Origin: Prorocentrum cordatum
Taxonomy: Eukaryota > Sar > Dinophyceae > Prorocentrales > Prorocentraceae
Length of the DNA: 64,000 nucleotides
Direction of reading: 5' to 3'
Assembly (NCBI GenBank): GCA_963575745.1
Contig: CAUYUJ010021159.1
Span: 176,927-240,926 of the forward strand
Both the position numbers and the translations under genes were made by a program. Below are positions 40,741 through 51,984 of the stretch, one piece after another. Every line of letters starts with the position of its first letter. Positions within the stretch are counted from its first letter, which is position 1. The notes under the pieces were generated by a model, which was not told the origin of the DNA, made no database searches, and saw only the letters and a program-made list of their open reading frames with translations.

Positions 40741-41616
40741 ATGCTTCTTCGCGCCGATGCCACTCGCCGGGACGAGGGAGGTCCCGTGCGGACATTTTCT
40801 TGACGTTGCCAGACATGCACAGGCTAGAACATCATGGGGTCGTGTTTGTTTGTTCAGCCTCTGGATACTGTTTTCGAGCACTCGGGTTGTCATACTCAGC
40901 TGTGAGAATCCGTTAACGGAAAGGGGGTTTGCGAGCCGTTTGTTGTGTTTCTCATGTTTGGGTGTTTCTTTTTTCAACAGAAATCAGATCGTTTGTTTTA
41001 GTGCACTGCATGACGACGACGACGACTCAGGAGGGCAGACATGGGGACGGGAACCGTGGGGACGAATGCATACAGCTGTTCGAGTCGCAGGGTTTGCTAT
41101 CGGTATCGCAGGGGACCTTGTGCATTTGGGACAAATGCCGCCTGCCCAGCAGCGCCGCTGTCGGTCTTGGACAACGTATGCTGTTGGGCATCGCTCTAAT
41201 TCGTTCTGTGCCCTCCAGGCCTCCCGAAACGACCCGCGAGGGGGGAGGCTGGACCAGGAGCAGGAGGACGACCAGTCTGAGGACGCGCGAGCAGTCTTGG
41301 GAGCCACCCTTAAACCGGCTGTAGTCCTGTCGGCCGCCACAAGATTGCAGAGGTTTACAGGGGCCTCCATGGATCGAAGAAATTGGTCGTGCTGATCTCC
41401 TGGATCGGCATTGGACCCCTTCGAGCGCCGCCCCAGGCGCACTCCACGCGCAGGGGCGGGGGGTCCAGCGCCGATACCAGAAATCCGCGCAGAAACCAGC
41501 CCATCCAGCCCATCCAGAAACGATGCCCATGAGCGCTGATAGGGAGAGAGAGGAAGAGACACGCATAGTCAAACAGCGGGAGAGGCCAGCCTGGACGGCG
41601 TGTTGGGGCCATCTCA
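40741..41616. other. No plus-strand gene supported; possible minus-strand coding
   Basis: A minus-strand frame (41562-40984, 192 codons) reads coherently in part (SFREAWRAQNELERCPTAYV) and lies just after a pyrimidine-rich tract on that strand, but no domain or splice sites confirm it. 41,110-41,210 shows words shared with the TIR element at 51.1 kb (GCTGTTGGGCAT). Confidence 0.2.
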
Positions 41617-41999
41617 GGAGGAGGAGGAGGAGGAGGAGGAGGAGAGGAGGAGGAGGAGGGAGGAGGAGGCAAGATGAGCACACGACGAGGAGAAGGAGGA
41701 CGATGATGAGGAGGACGAGGAATAATAGGGTGAGTAGGAGGAGGAGAGGAGGAGGAGGAGGAGAGGATGAGGAGGAGGAGGAGGAGGAGGAGGAGGGAGG
41801 AGGAGGAGGAGGAGGAGGAGGAGGAGAGGAGAGGAGGAGGAGGAGGAGGGAGGAGGAGGAGGAGGAGGAGGAGGAGCAGGAGGAGGAGCAGGAGGAGGAG
41901 GAGGAGGAGGAGGAGGAGGAGAGGTCGGAGGAGGAGGAGGAGGAAGAGGACGAGGGGAATGATGAGAACGAGGAGGAGGAGCAGGAGGATGAGGAGTAG
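41617..41999. repeat. (GGA)n microsatellite, interrupted
   Basis: GAG/GGA triplets with AGG, GAC and GAT interruptions over about 380 bp on the plus strand. Confidence 0.95.
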
Positions 42000-42069
42000 G
42001 ATGGATGAGATCGATCAAAGACGGGGGGAGCTTCAATTACTTTCTCCCTTCGGGAGCCCAAGCAATCGC

Positions 42070-42510
42070 CTCTATGACCCATCTTGGAGCGCTCTTAGAG
42101 CGCTCTTGGGCGTTCTTGGGGCCGTCTTGGTGCTGTCTATGGCCTCTCTTGGTGCCCTCTCGGGCCTCTCTTGGGGCCTTCTTGGGCCATCTTGGAGCCA
42201 GCTTGAGGCCTGGGAAGGCCATCGAAAGTAACAAGGCGAGAAGGACACATTCACTGATGTTCCATCGGTTTTTAAAGAATGTTGGCCTCTTGACGGCCTC
42301 CTAGGGAGGCTCCGTGGCCATCTTGAGCTTTCTTGGATCGGTCTTGGGGCCTCTTGGGTTCTCTTGGGGCATCTTGTGAGCCATCCTCAGCCAGCTTTGA
42401 CTATCTTGAGTCATCTTGGATGTCATCCTGTTGGGGCGCTCGTGAGACCCTCTGGGGGCCTCTTGGGAGCCCTGGAGGGCCTCTTTGGGCAATCTTGGAG
42501 GCTGTCGGTC
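42070..42510. repeat. Degenerate TCTTGGGGCC-type short repeats
   Basis: Units of about 10-15 bp such as TCTTGGGGCCTTCTTGGGCC, GGGGCCTCTTGGG and CATCTTGGAGCC recur in loose tandem. No coding bias. Confidence 0.7.
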
Positions 42511-43200
42511 AAAAGAGGAGGGGGGTCCTCGATGTGCGTTTCCCCCCTCGGGGGGCAATATCCTCGTCAGGGGTATCAGAAATTGGCTCTCCCACTGGCC
42601 GAAAAAGGAGCCTCCGACACCTCGCGAAACCTCCCAAAAAACCTAAGGGAGGGGAGGGGGAGGGTTCCCCTCCCCGAAGGGACGAGGGGTTGTGGAAAAA
42701 GAAACCACCCTTAGACCACCTGTCGCCCGGAGGGCTGGTGGGATTCTATGCTTGAGTTTTCTTTGTCTCTTCCAGGTGTCCTCCGCGGGGGCCTCCGGGA
42801 ACCTCACGAGACCTCCGCGCATCGCTCCGAATTCGTCTTGATCGCCGCCTTCCGGTCTGGTGCCCGACCCGTCTCGGGGCTTTTTGCTCCGCCTGTCCTG
42901 GTCGCCTGCCCCCGCCGACCCAGCTGCCTGTGGCGCGAGGTCTCTCCGCCGACGCGGGCGTCGGTGTGCGGGTGTGCCATCCTCTGCTCCTCCAACTTGG
43001 GGCGATTTCGCACGGCTCTTGCTGACACCTGAGGTTGCGCGCACCACGCTTGAAGTGCTACATGCTCTATGCGCGGTGCCCCTCTTCTCCCTGCTCCTCG
43101 GTAATCTTCTTCCCTTCCTCACAATAAGGCTTGGTGCGCAATTAGCTTTGCCGCGCCACGGCGCTCGCTGCCTAACACTTCATGTTTCCTGTCCGACGTC
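42511..43200. other. No gene seen
   Basis: Frames on both strands are short or low in complexity. Nothing is supported. Confidence 0.35.
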
Positions 43201-43501
43201 GCCGTTGACAGAAGTGTGTGTGTGTGTGCTCCCTGTGCTCCACCCCTCTCCCTGCCCAGCTTAGCGTTCTCGTTTTGCCTGCCCGCCTCCACCTGCCGCG
43301 GACCGCCAGGCTTCTGCTTCCAAGCGGTTTGCTGAAATCCGTCTTCGGGGGGGCTTTCGGTTTTGATCTTACATCCGCAAAGGTGGTAAGTCGTCTTGCA
43401 GCATCTCCTTGTTTCGAACATGTTGGGCTGCTTACTATAACACATCGCCGCGCAGGAGCAACAGTGTGTGTGTGTGTGTGCGTGTGCGTGTGCGTGTGCG
43501 T

Positions 43502-43545
<44 letters not shown>
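43201..43545. repeat. TG/CG-type dinucleotide microsatellite (two blocks)
   Basis: A short GTGTGTGTGTG block at 43213-43228 and a longer (GT)n/(GC)n block at about 43464-43542, made of GTGTGT and GTGTGC units. Confidence 0.9.
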
Positions 43546-43546
<1 letters not shown>

Positions 43547-44590
43547 GCCGAGACTTTCAGCTTCTTTAACGCTCCCATGCAAAACGGTATATTCACGTTG
43601 AGCGCGTGTCACTTTCGCAGCACGTGCACCGCAGGCTGACGTCATCTGCGCGCTGAATGGAACAGGGCGTGTGTCCAGCTTCGCACACGTCGCCACACAA
43701 GGTGGTAAATTTAGGAATGAGGCCTGGCCACCACCGCCTCGGAACAAAGCAAGTTTTTGTTTCGGTGCATGTGCGCGCACCACCCAGGAGGTACAGGAGG
43801 GACGTAGGGGGTAGGATGGACGGGGGACGGCGGAGGGCAAACCATGTAGGGTCATGTGAGGAAGTGATGACGAGTAGGAGGAGGATCTTCGGAGAGGGAG
43901 CAGGGAGGAGGGAGGAGGGAGAGAAAGAAGAAGGGGGAGAGGGAAGGAAAGAGGAGTGTAAGGAACATGCAGGACGGATGTTTTGGGCAGGGGTGGCTAG
44001 GATGGATGAGGGCAGGACAGAGGATGGATCAATGTCGTGAGGGTGCAGAATGACTGAGGACGGTTGACGGATGAGGGAATGACGGATGAAGGTTGGAGTG
44101 GGAAGGACGGAGGAGTGGTGAAGGGAACGGGGGCGGAACGATGTGACAGGTTGGGCGAGGGACAGGGTGACATGTATTGAGCATCGAAGATGTAAGAGGC
44201 TGGATCTAGAAGGAATGAACACCAAGGGGTCGCTTTAGGTGGAGCGAGGACGGAGGAGGGTCGAGTGGGAGAACGAAGGGGGAAGCGAGGGGGGATAGGG
44301 GGGGAGGTCGAGGAGGTCGGAGGGGGGAATAGGGGATCAGAGAGTTCTGGGGCTGGACGGAGGAGGGAGGGACAAATGAGGAAGCGACACAATGTTGAAG
44401 GGAGGAGACAGGATGGATTTATATGTGTGAGGAAAAGGCGGAGCGATGAGGAGGAAGGAAGGGGATGAAATGGAGGAGGAGAGAAGAGAGGGTCGTCGAC
44501 GTAGATGCGCAGACGTCGGGCAGAAGGTAGGACAATGATTGTGCAGAGGAAGAGGTAGGAGGAGAAGGACGAGGGCGATCAGGTGTAAAA
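43546..44590. other. No gene seen; purine-rich degenerate repeats
   Basis: From about 43,790 the plus strand is A/G-rich with GACGGAGGA-like words in loose repetition. Minus-strand frames are Ser/Pro/Leu-rich low complexity and not accepted as genes. Confidence 0.4.
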
Positions 44591-44599
44591 AGGAGGAGG

Positions 44600-45105
44600 C
44601 GCGTGGAGGAGGAGGAGGAGGAGATGGAGGAGGAGGAGGAGGATGAGGAGGAGGAGGAGGAGGAGAGGGAAAGGACAGCAGGAGTGGAGCAGGAGGAGGC
44701 GAAAGGTGGAAGGAGGGAGGAGGGAGGGAAGGAGCAGAAGGAGGTGGACGACGACGGACGGACGAGGAAACGGACGACGGGTGGGGGCGCGGAGGTGAGG
44801 AAGGGGGGAGAGGAAGGGGAATGGAGAGGGGAAGGTGGCCGGGCAGGAGGAGGTGGACAATCACACTTTTAAGCCTGCGGACGCAAGCACGCTGTCGCTG
44901 ATCGAGCAACGGGAGGGGCGCTCCAAAGGCGACTCGGGGGGAGGAGGAGGAGGAGGAGGAGGAGGAGGAGGAGGAGGAGGAGGAGGAGGAGGAGGAGGAG
45001 GAGGAGGAGGAGGAGAAGGAGGAAGCGGAGGAGGAGGATGAGGACGAGGAGGAAGAGCAGGAGGAGGAGGAGGAGGAGGAGGAGGAGGAGGAGGAGGGCG
45101 GGTGA
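44600..45105. repeat. (GGA)n microsatellite, long and interrupted
   Basis: Dense GGA/GAG triplets at 44,600-44,700 and 44,938-45,103, separated by purine-rich sequence. Confidence 0.92.
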
Positions 45106-45620
45106 GCGGCGGCCGCAGTCAGAACGTGCAATCCAGAAGTGGGTGCTGAGAGAGCACGGCGAAGTGCCTGGCGTGCGCAGGGAGGTCCACAAGGCCTGAA
45201 CGTAGAGCCAGAGCCAGTCACCGCCGACCAAACCACCACAACCCAAACCGAAGGCCCCGCTTTGCCCTCCATTTCCACTTGGGGGGGTCGGGGAACGTTG
45301 AAAACACACACAGATGAAGCCCGTATCCCCCCCCAACCAGAAAGTCGGGCGAAATTCGGGTCTTCGGGCTGGGTTGGGGTGTATAGGTAGGTAGTCACCA
45401 GGGAGACCCAGGGAAAGGTTGGAGCAACCAAGCAAAATCTCCGCACATGACGACGAGGAGGCCAGGTGAAGGCCAAAGCCAGGGGGCGAGAGGCCAGAAC
45501 CACCGTGGCGCAGCGCGGGGGCAGCCCCGGAGGCTGCGGCCAGACGGCTGGCCGACCGCCGCAGCGCTCAGGAGGCACCGGCTGGAGGGGATGAGGGAGG
45601 AGAGGCGCGAGCAGCACAAT
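45106..45620. other. No gene seen
   Basis: Only short overlapping frames between the microsatellite and the A/T-cored repeat. Confidence 0.3.
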
Positions 45621-45776
45621 CCCTAGGAGGGAAAGAAACACACAGACACAATTCATCGTCGACTCTCAGGAAAATATGGGAAAACATGGGAAGTGGGGGG
45701 GAAGACAAAGACCCAGAACATATGGGAAAATATGGTGAATCCTTTTATTTGTGTGTATTTATTTGTGTGTCCTGGG
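45621..45776. repeat. Dispersed inverted-repeat element F, copy 1
   Basis: The core GGAAAATATGGGAAAACATG is flanked by arms that pair imperfectly (AAACACACAGACACAATT on the left; ATTTATTTGTGTGTCCTGGG on the right). A related copy lies at 58521-58675. The arms differ between copies but remain roughly complementary within each copy. Confidence 0.5.
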
Positions 45777-45789
45777 GCCCCTTCAAATC

Positions 45790-47400
45790 CAGAGGCCCAC
45801 CTCAAAGCAGCGACCGCTCTGAGAGTTCAGGCCGTGCGATCAGGGCCCCCAGTGCAGGGCCAAGGGAGGGACGAGCAGCGAGTGAGCACAGAGGCGGCGA
45901 AACTCAGCTGTGGAACGGGGCGAGAAGCGCGCCAACGTCACAACATCACAGCCCCAGGTCCACGGTGGCCCACTAACCGCATGACCACGATCGTAAAGCA
46001 TCCCCCTCTTTACCCCCTGTGTCATGATTATCAATGGGATACTTTCATTTTATAGGCTGGCGGAACTGCGAGGCCGACATTATTACCACCAGAGAACGAA
46101 CCGTACACTCAATCACCCTAGCATGAGAACCCTGTGTTATCATCATCAGCAGCATTCTCTGTTATCATCATCACCCTCTCGTATACCTCCATTTTGGGAC
46201 ACTCCTCGCACGGTTCGTGGTCCCATGTGGTGCCCTAGTGCTATGCCTGTTTTATCGCAGGCTCCCGTAAACGAAAGAAGTTTGATCGCTGTTATCGCCG
46301 AACGCGCCCCAGCTGAACTTCTTTATCGCAACCATTGATTACCACCCTCAAATAGCAGCCATGCCACGGCGAGTAGAAAACCAGCAATAAGTCTTTAGTT
46401 TTACACATCGGTTTCGATAGGTCCGAATGTTTGGTTTCTCTTGAAAGCTCCTCTTCATCCTCCTCCTCTGGTAGGCGGGCCCCCGAAGAGTGGCCAGTGT
46501 ATCATTATCATGATTTTCAGGATTCGTGCTCACCCAACTCCTTGAAGCAAGCTCCAGAGGAAGGCACCTCCGGATCAGCTTGGAGGCCACTCAAGTCCCA
46601 TCCACTCAATTGAGCAACATATTTCCGGGAACACATCATTATCTTCCCCGGACGCCGACCTTTATTATCCCCACTGTGTGATCATCACCGGCACCGGGTC
46701 ACCAAGCAGCCACCATTCCGAGAGCACAGTCCATTTGATCAGGGCCCCCTTTGTACACGGCCACGTGAGGGACGATCAGAAATTGAGCACGGGGGCGGCG
46801 AAAAGCTGACACAGCGTTGGTATGGGTGGACTTGAACCGCGCGAGTGTCACAACCGCGGGTCCGCAGTGGCCCACCTCCCAGCAGCCACGACTCTGAGAG
46901 CACAGGCCATGTGATCAGGGTCTCCTGGTACACCGCCAGGGGAGGAATGATCGGCAACAGAGCACCAGGGCGGCGAAAAACCGGATCGGCGCGGGAATGG
47001 GGCGTGGAGCGCGCGACCGTCACAACCCCAACGACCCCCGTGGCCCACCTCCAAGCGTGCACCGCTCTGAAGCACAGTCCAGGTGATCAGGGCCCACGTG
47101 CACACGGCCACGGGAGAGACGATTAGCAGTTGAGCAAGACAAGGTGAACAGGGGCCCCTTGGACACGGCCAGGGGAGGGGCGACCAGCAACCGAACACCA
47201 GGGCGGCGACAAGCCAGAGCAGCGTGGGAGTGGGACGCGAGGCGCGCTAACGACAATCCCAGGCCCACGGTATCCCACCTTCAAGCAGCCGCCGCTCTGA
47301 GAGCAGAGTCTTGTAATCCGCGACCCCCAGACCACGGCAAACGGAAGGACGATTAGCCACTGAGCACCAGGGCACAAACCAGGGGGCAAAAGGCCCAAGC
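45790..47400. repeat. Degenerate satellite-like array, about 180-bp unit
   Basis: Units contain GGCCCACCT, GCCGCTCTGAGAGCA, GATCAGGGCCCC, GGGGAGGGACGA and GAGCACCAGGGCGGCGA in the same order. They begin near 45790, 46690, 46866, 47043 and 47270. A non-repeat, AT-richer block (about 46,000-46,690) interrupts the array. Confidence 0.7.
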
Positions 47401-47479
47401 CGCACGGAACAAACCAGGCATGTATGAGACAACATTGCGCAGGCCATGCCGGCGTGTGCAAAGCGACCCAGGTGCCAGA

Positions 47480-47819
47480 TCCAGGTTCGAAGCGGACGCG
47501 ACCAGGGTCCACGGGCGCCAGCTGTGGCCTTGCGCAGCCGCCCGTGCTCGTGCCGCGACAGCACGACGCCCTCTCGTTCGGCCCACACCACTACGTTGTG
47601 TCTTGTTGCCGCGAGTCCGTGGAGGAAGACCAAGCATTGGACAGCCGCCCGTTTCCCAGAGTCGAAGGTGACGCGCCGCCTGCCCTCGACTTGCGCCGCG
47701 TAGGAAGCGTGCCACCCTCTTTCGAAAGAGGACCCAGCCTCGCGCCAGAGCCGTCGGACGCACTCGTCGGGCGTCTCGCCGACGAAGGGTTCCCACCGGA
47801 TCAGCCCACGAGGCAGTTT
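47480..47819 (-). CDS. Conserved-looking minus-strand exon, possibly NUDIX-like
   Basis: Reading leftward from a CTGTAG acceptor (exon begins at 47819), one frame gives KLPRGLIRWEPFVGETPDEC, then VRRLWREAGSSFERGWHASY, AAVQCLVFLHGLAATRHNVV and LSRHEHGRLRKA. The order P-x-G, G-E-T-P-x-E, R-x-x-R-E-x-G, hydrophobic strand, then L-S-x-x-E-H resembles the NUDIX box and tail of diadenosine-tetraphosphate hydrolases, but the RExxEE glutamates are largely missing. The exon start and the protein-like composition support coding more than the family call does. Its 3' end, about 47,480, is not defined. Upstream exons would lie at higher coordinates; a candidate near 48,960-48,790 (minus) reads GLLVFINRKRLIGNTDNLQC. 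Confidence 0.38.
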
Positions 47820-47836
47820 CTACAGCTTGTCGACGT

Positions 47837-48980
47837 CCCTGGCCAGGGTTCTCTTGAGTCGCCCCAGTCCTTCCCCGGGCGCGCCAGGGTTCTCGCGGTC
47901 GCTGACCGCAGAAGCCCGTCCGCGGCGGCCGCGGCAATCAGCTCCAGGGGCGAGACAGGGTCGGTGGCCGACACCAGGAGTGGGGTTTACAAAGGGATCA
48001 GCCGCCGAGTGTGGCCCCCGGGCTGTCGGGGGCACCTACGGTGGTGACTCCGAGCGAGGAGGCGTCGGGCGGGACGTCGGACGAGGCGTTTGGGGGGCTC
48101 CGGGGCGGTCCCCAGGCAGGGCGCTCGCGCCCGCCCAGCTCACCCGCGACATCATTGTCCTCGTCCCCCCAGCGAGGGCGCCGAGCAGGGCCAGCGCTGG
48201 CGGGGGCCGGGTCGCCGGCCGCCGTCGAGGCCTGGCTCCGGCGGAGGGTCGGCTGCCAGCAGTGGGTCCCAGGGCTGTTGTGGGCGTCGGTGGGAGGATT
48301 GCCATGAGACTCCCACGAAACTACCACCCCAGTTGGGGATACACCCCTCGAAACCCGAAGAGAATGAGCTATATCCCCATCTAGGGGGGTAAATCGGTCA
48401 GCGGGGCCCAGGCCACGCCGCTGGGGATGGGGATCGGTGAAACGATACTCATACCAGGTTGGGAAGCGGGAGGGGCGTCGGGTGCGGAGTCGGGGTTCCG
48501 GTCGCCGTGATTCTTGTTCGCTCTCCCGCGCCAGGGTGCCTTCCACAGGGTCGCCGCGTAACACGAGGAACGGCGCACATGGCGGCGCGGGTGCGGGCGA
48601 TTTCTGGGCATCAAAGCATTTAGCAGCGTGTGCGTGGCTGTGTCCAGGCGGCCGGGCTCGCCTTTCCTAGTTTTCCCAGCTGGGACTCCACTGGCTGGAG
48701 CACCGTCGTTGCTTTCCAGGGGCGCTTTATCGGCCATTCGCCACAAGTGTGCGGATAGCGGCGGCGTTTGTGTCCTGGGAGGCGGTTGTGGTTGCAGTGC
48801 TTGCCCCCGCATCGTCATCGCCACCAGCTCCAGCCGCTTGTATGAAGCACCCGTAGTCCAGGGGGTCGTTCGCTCCCCCTTACGGCCCCCCCAGATTGAC
48901 TCGACAGACGCAACGCATTGGAGGTTATCCGTGTTGCCGATCAGCCGTTTCCGGTTGATAAACACGAGAAGGCCAGTAGG
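47837..48980. other. Ambiguous GC-rich stretch with possible minus-strand exons
   Basis: Both strands stay open for long distances. The plus frame 48011-48307 and minus frames at 48564-47998 and 48,960-48,400 all look plausible; without splice evidence none is chosen. Confidence 0.25.
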
Positions 48981-48984
48981 ACAG

Positions 48985-49250
48985 GGGAGGAAGAGGAGGA
49001 GGAGGAGGAGGAGGAAGAGAAGGAGGAGGAGGAGGAGGAGGAGGAGGAGGAGGAGGAGGAGGAGGAGGAGCAGCATCAACATGAGGAGGAACAACAGGAG
49101 GAGGCGAAGGAGGAGGCGGAAGCGTAGGAGGAGCAGGAGCAGGAACAGAAACAGCAGCAGGAACAGAAACGGGAGGAGGAAGAGGAGGAGGAGGAGGAGG
49201 CGGAGGCGGAGGCGAAGACGGAGGAGGCGGAGGAGGCGTGGACTGAGCGA
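48985..49250. repeat. (GGA)n microsatellite, interrupted
   Basis: GGA/GAG triplets, then AGGAGGCGGA-like variants. Confidence 0.93.
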
Positions 49251-50220
49251 GCAGGACCAAGGAGGGGAAGGGCGCCGAAGGAACCTGGGAGGACCGAGCG
49301 GCAGGGGGCAGCGCGGCGAGTCGCGGGCGCGGGGCCCGCGGCCCACGCCCCGCGCGCCCCGCCCCCCGCGTGGCCCGGTGCGCGGCCACGGCGTCGCGGC
49401 CGCGGCGCCACTTGTCGGCTCGAGCGGCCCGCCCCCGCAGGCGCACCGCACGCGCACGGCGCGCACGCCGCTGGCCGCGCACGGAGGCGCCGCCGCGTGG
49501 CCGCGCCCGCGGATGCGGCGCGGGGCGCAGCGCAGGGCGCGGCGCGGCCCGGGGCGGTGCCGCCTGGCGGCTGCGGCGCTGCGGCTGCCCGCGGCCGCGG
49601 GCTCGTTTGGGGAGTGGACGGCCTGGGCGCCCGCGGGCATCAAGGTCATCGGCGGCGCCGACAGGGGGGCGTGAGGGGTGGCCCCCGACGGGCTTCTTCT
49701 CTTCGGGGTCATGCGCTGCTCTAGGGACTCCCAGCTCCGGGGTGCCTTCCAGCGGCTGCGCCTTGCCGAGCGCGTCCCGGCGGGTGCTCGAATGGTCCCG
49801 GATTAGCAGCCGCAATCTCGAGGTATGACCGAAGGCCAGATTTGGTCAGGGTTCCCGATGGGAGGAAGCGTCCCCAGGGGAGGATCGGGGACCCCGCACG
49901 GTGCGGTGACCGTGCGGTGAGTCGGTGGGGATTCGGGGTCACCGCACGGTTTTGGGGCCCGGGTCGTTCTCCGAGGACGTCTCGGGCTATTGGGGCATCT
50001 GAGGCCCCAAAACCGTTCGTTGACGGACCGTGCGGTGAGGTCTTGGGGGATTTCGAGGTCACCGCCCGATCTGTCACCGCACCGTTTCGGGAATCCGAAG
50101 AGGAAGCATCGGCTCTCCAGTCGCCCGGCCCAGGACCCCCGACCTGCCCATGAGCGGTGGGGTTGCGCCGCCAGGGGCCCATCGCCGATGGATCGGCGAA
50201 GCATCGCCGATGATCCAGGT
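49251..50220. other. Extremely GC-rich stretch, no gene resolved
   Basis: 49,320-49,670 is exceptionally GC-rich, and all six frames give Ala/Arg/Gly/Pro-rich translation, so codon bias cannot pick one. 49,895-50,090 has repeated words ACCGCACGG and CGTGCGGTGA. 50,178-50,212 has a small palindrome around ATCGCCGATG. Confidence 0.35.
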
Positions 50221-50224
50221 CACT

Positions 50225-50332
50225 GTTCCTCCTGAGAAAGTTCCCCCCCTGTTTGCCTCTCCTCCTCCTCCTCTCCCCCCTCCTCCCCCTCCCCCTCCCC
50301 CTCCTCCCCCTCCTCCTCCTCCTCCTCCTTGA
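50225..50332. repeat. (CCT)n-rich tract
   Basis: CTCCTCCTCC and CCCCCTCCCC words on the plus strand. Confidence 0.85.
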
Positions 50333-51077
50333 ATATGCGCCATATCAACTTTCGGTGGTGCTTGCTGATTGCTTCGATCGGCGCTGGGACCTCCTGGCAG
50401 CGCCTCTGGCGACGCCCCTTGGCGCCTTCCGCGCGGACCTCCGACATTGTATGTTACTGTACAGTCGAAATGCTGAACTCCTGGTCGGTTTGGGTTCAGT
50501 GGGGGCTCTGGTTTTCGGGCCAGCTGCGGGCCTGGCGCTTTGGCCCTTGAAGGCTGGCGGCCCTCGCAAGGGTGGCGCCCTGCCCAGTGGGCGGGCCACT
50601 GGCGGCTCTGTGGGCCAGCTGCGGGCGGGGCGCGCTGGCTTCGAAATGAGGCGAGCTTCGCGATGATGGTGCGCCTCTCAGCGGGCTGGAGGACTCTGCT
50701 GGCTCTGTGAGCCAGCTGTGGGAAGGGCACGTTGGGATTTGAAGAATGGTGGCCCTCACGTGGATGGCGCTCCTCCTAGCGGGCTAGAGAGCTGTGCTGT
50801 CTCTGTCGGTCGGGCGCTTGGGCTTTCGAAAAGTGGCGACCCATGCCCTTATTGGTGGGTCGGAGGCCCCTTCCGGCTCTATGGGCCAGTTATGGGTTGG
50901 GCGCCCTGGCTTTCGAACAGTGGCGACGATCACGAAGATGGCACTCCTCCCAGCGGGCTGGAGGACTCCGATGCCTCTGTGGGCCAACAGTGGGCTGGGC
51001 GCTTCGGTTTTTATGGGACGGCGACCCTCCTGGGGATGGCGCTCGTCCGGGTGGGCCCAAAGCTTTTGCCGTTTTCA

Positions 51078-51300
51078 GTACATTTGGACACCCGAAATGG
51101 GCGCTGAAAGAATGGGCACAATGCCCAACAACAAATGTTGTCCCAAACCAACAGCGGCCGTTGTTGGGCAGGCGGCCTTCTGTCTCAAATGGACATAGGC
51201 CGCGGCGGCGTGGACAGCGAGTCCTGTTCAAGATGAACAGGAACTGCTGTTGGGCATTGTACCCATTCTTTCCGTACCCGTGTCGGGCGTCCAAAAGTAC
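51078..51300. mobile_element. TIR element D, single copy
   Basis: About 50 bp at each end are imperfect inverted repeats: GTACATTTGGACACCCG and GAAAGAATGGGCACAATGCC on the left mirror GGCATTGTACCCATTCTTTC and CGGGCGTCCAAAAGTAC on the right. It sits in the 100-bp array. The target duplication is not clear. No coding. Confidence 0.65.
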
Positions 51301-51482
51301 AGGCCAGCTGTGACCCAGGCGTCTTGGTTCTCGAAAAGTGGTGGCTATCACCCGGCGGGGTGGGGGGCTCTGCCAGTTCTAGGTGTCGGCTGTGGGCCAG
51401 GCGTTTTGGCCCACGAGAAGTGGCGACCCCCCACAGGGATGGCCCCCTTCCGGGTGGGCTAGGAGGCGTCTGCAGGCTCTGT

Positions 51483-51640
51483 TAGGGGGCCACAGGCGAA
51501 CCCTGCGCCTACCCCCACGATTTCTGAGGGGGAGGGTGGGGTTCACTTCGCTCGGGAGCTCCCGAACGGAGTGAACCCTACCCTCCCCCTCAGAAATCGT
51601 GGGGGGCAGGGGTAATTAGGGTTCGCATGTGGCCCCCCTA
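51483..51640. mobile_element. TIR element family B (TAGGGGGCCACA), copy A
   Basis: TAGGGGGCCACA begins and its complement TGTGGCCCCCCTA ends the element, and TCTGT flanks both sides (51478-51482 and 51641-51645). The interior is a near-perfect hairpin (CCCCCACGATTTCTGAGGG and its complement), with GTTCACTTCGCTCGGGAGCT at the turn. The array unit it interrupts is readable on both sides. Confidence 0.88.
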
Positions 51641-51984
51641 TCTGTGGGCCAGCTGTGAGCCAGGCGCCCTCACCAGGATGGCGCCCTTCCCAGCGGGCGG
51701 GAAGCCTCTATGGGCCAGGCGCTCTGGCCTTCGAAGAGCGGCGACCCTCTCAGGGATGGTGTCCCTACAGGTGGGCCGCAGGCCTGATTCGGTATTGTGA
51801 GCCAGCCGTTGGCCTGGCGATTTTAAGAAACAACATGGCGTCCCTCCTTGTGGGCCAGCTGTGGGCCGTGCGCTTTGGCTTTTGAGAGAAATGCTGATTG
51901 GGGGACGACTTGGGGTAACCCAGGAGGTCTCTAGTTTTCAGGACCCCCCTTTGTTCTGTTCGGGGTGCACTCCGCCCGTCCTCC

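Larger units (their letters stand above)
50590..51880. repeat. Degenerate satellite-like array, about 95-110-bp unit
   Basis: Each unit has CTCTGTGGGCCAGCTGTGGG, GGCGCTTTGGCTTTCGAA-like sequence, GTGGCGACCCTC and GGGATGGCGC...CGGGTGGGC. About eight units are readable, starting near 50604, 50701, 50800, 50875, 50971, 51301, 51641 and 51780. Two TIR elements (51078-51300 and 51483-51640) have inserted into the array. Confidence 0.7.

Noticed and set aside
41027-42082. Poly-Ser, poly-Pro or poly-Arg ORFs over the GGA/TCC tracts (also at 39.4-40.9, 44.3-45.7, 48.4-49.8 and 59.7-60.8 kb)
   Set aside because: These are translations of triplet microsatellites. Only non-repeat parts with codon bias or motifs were kept.
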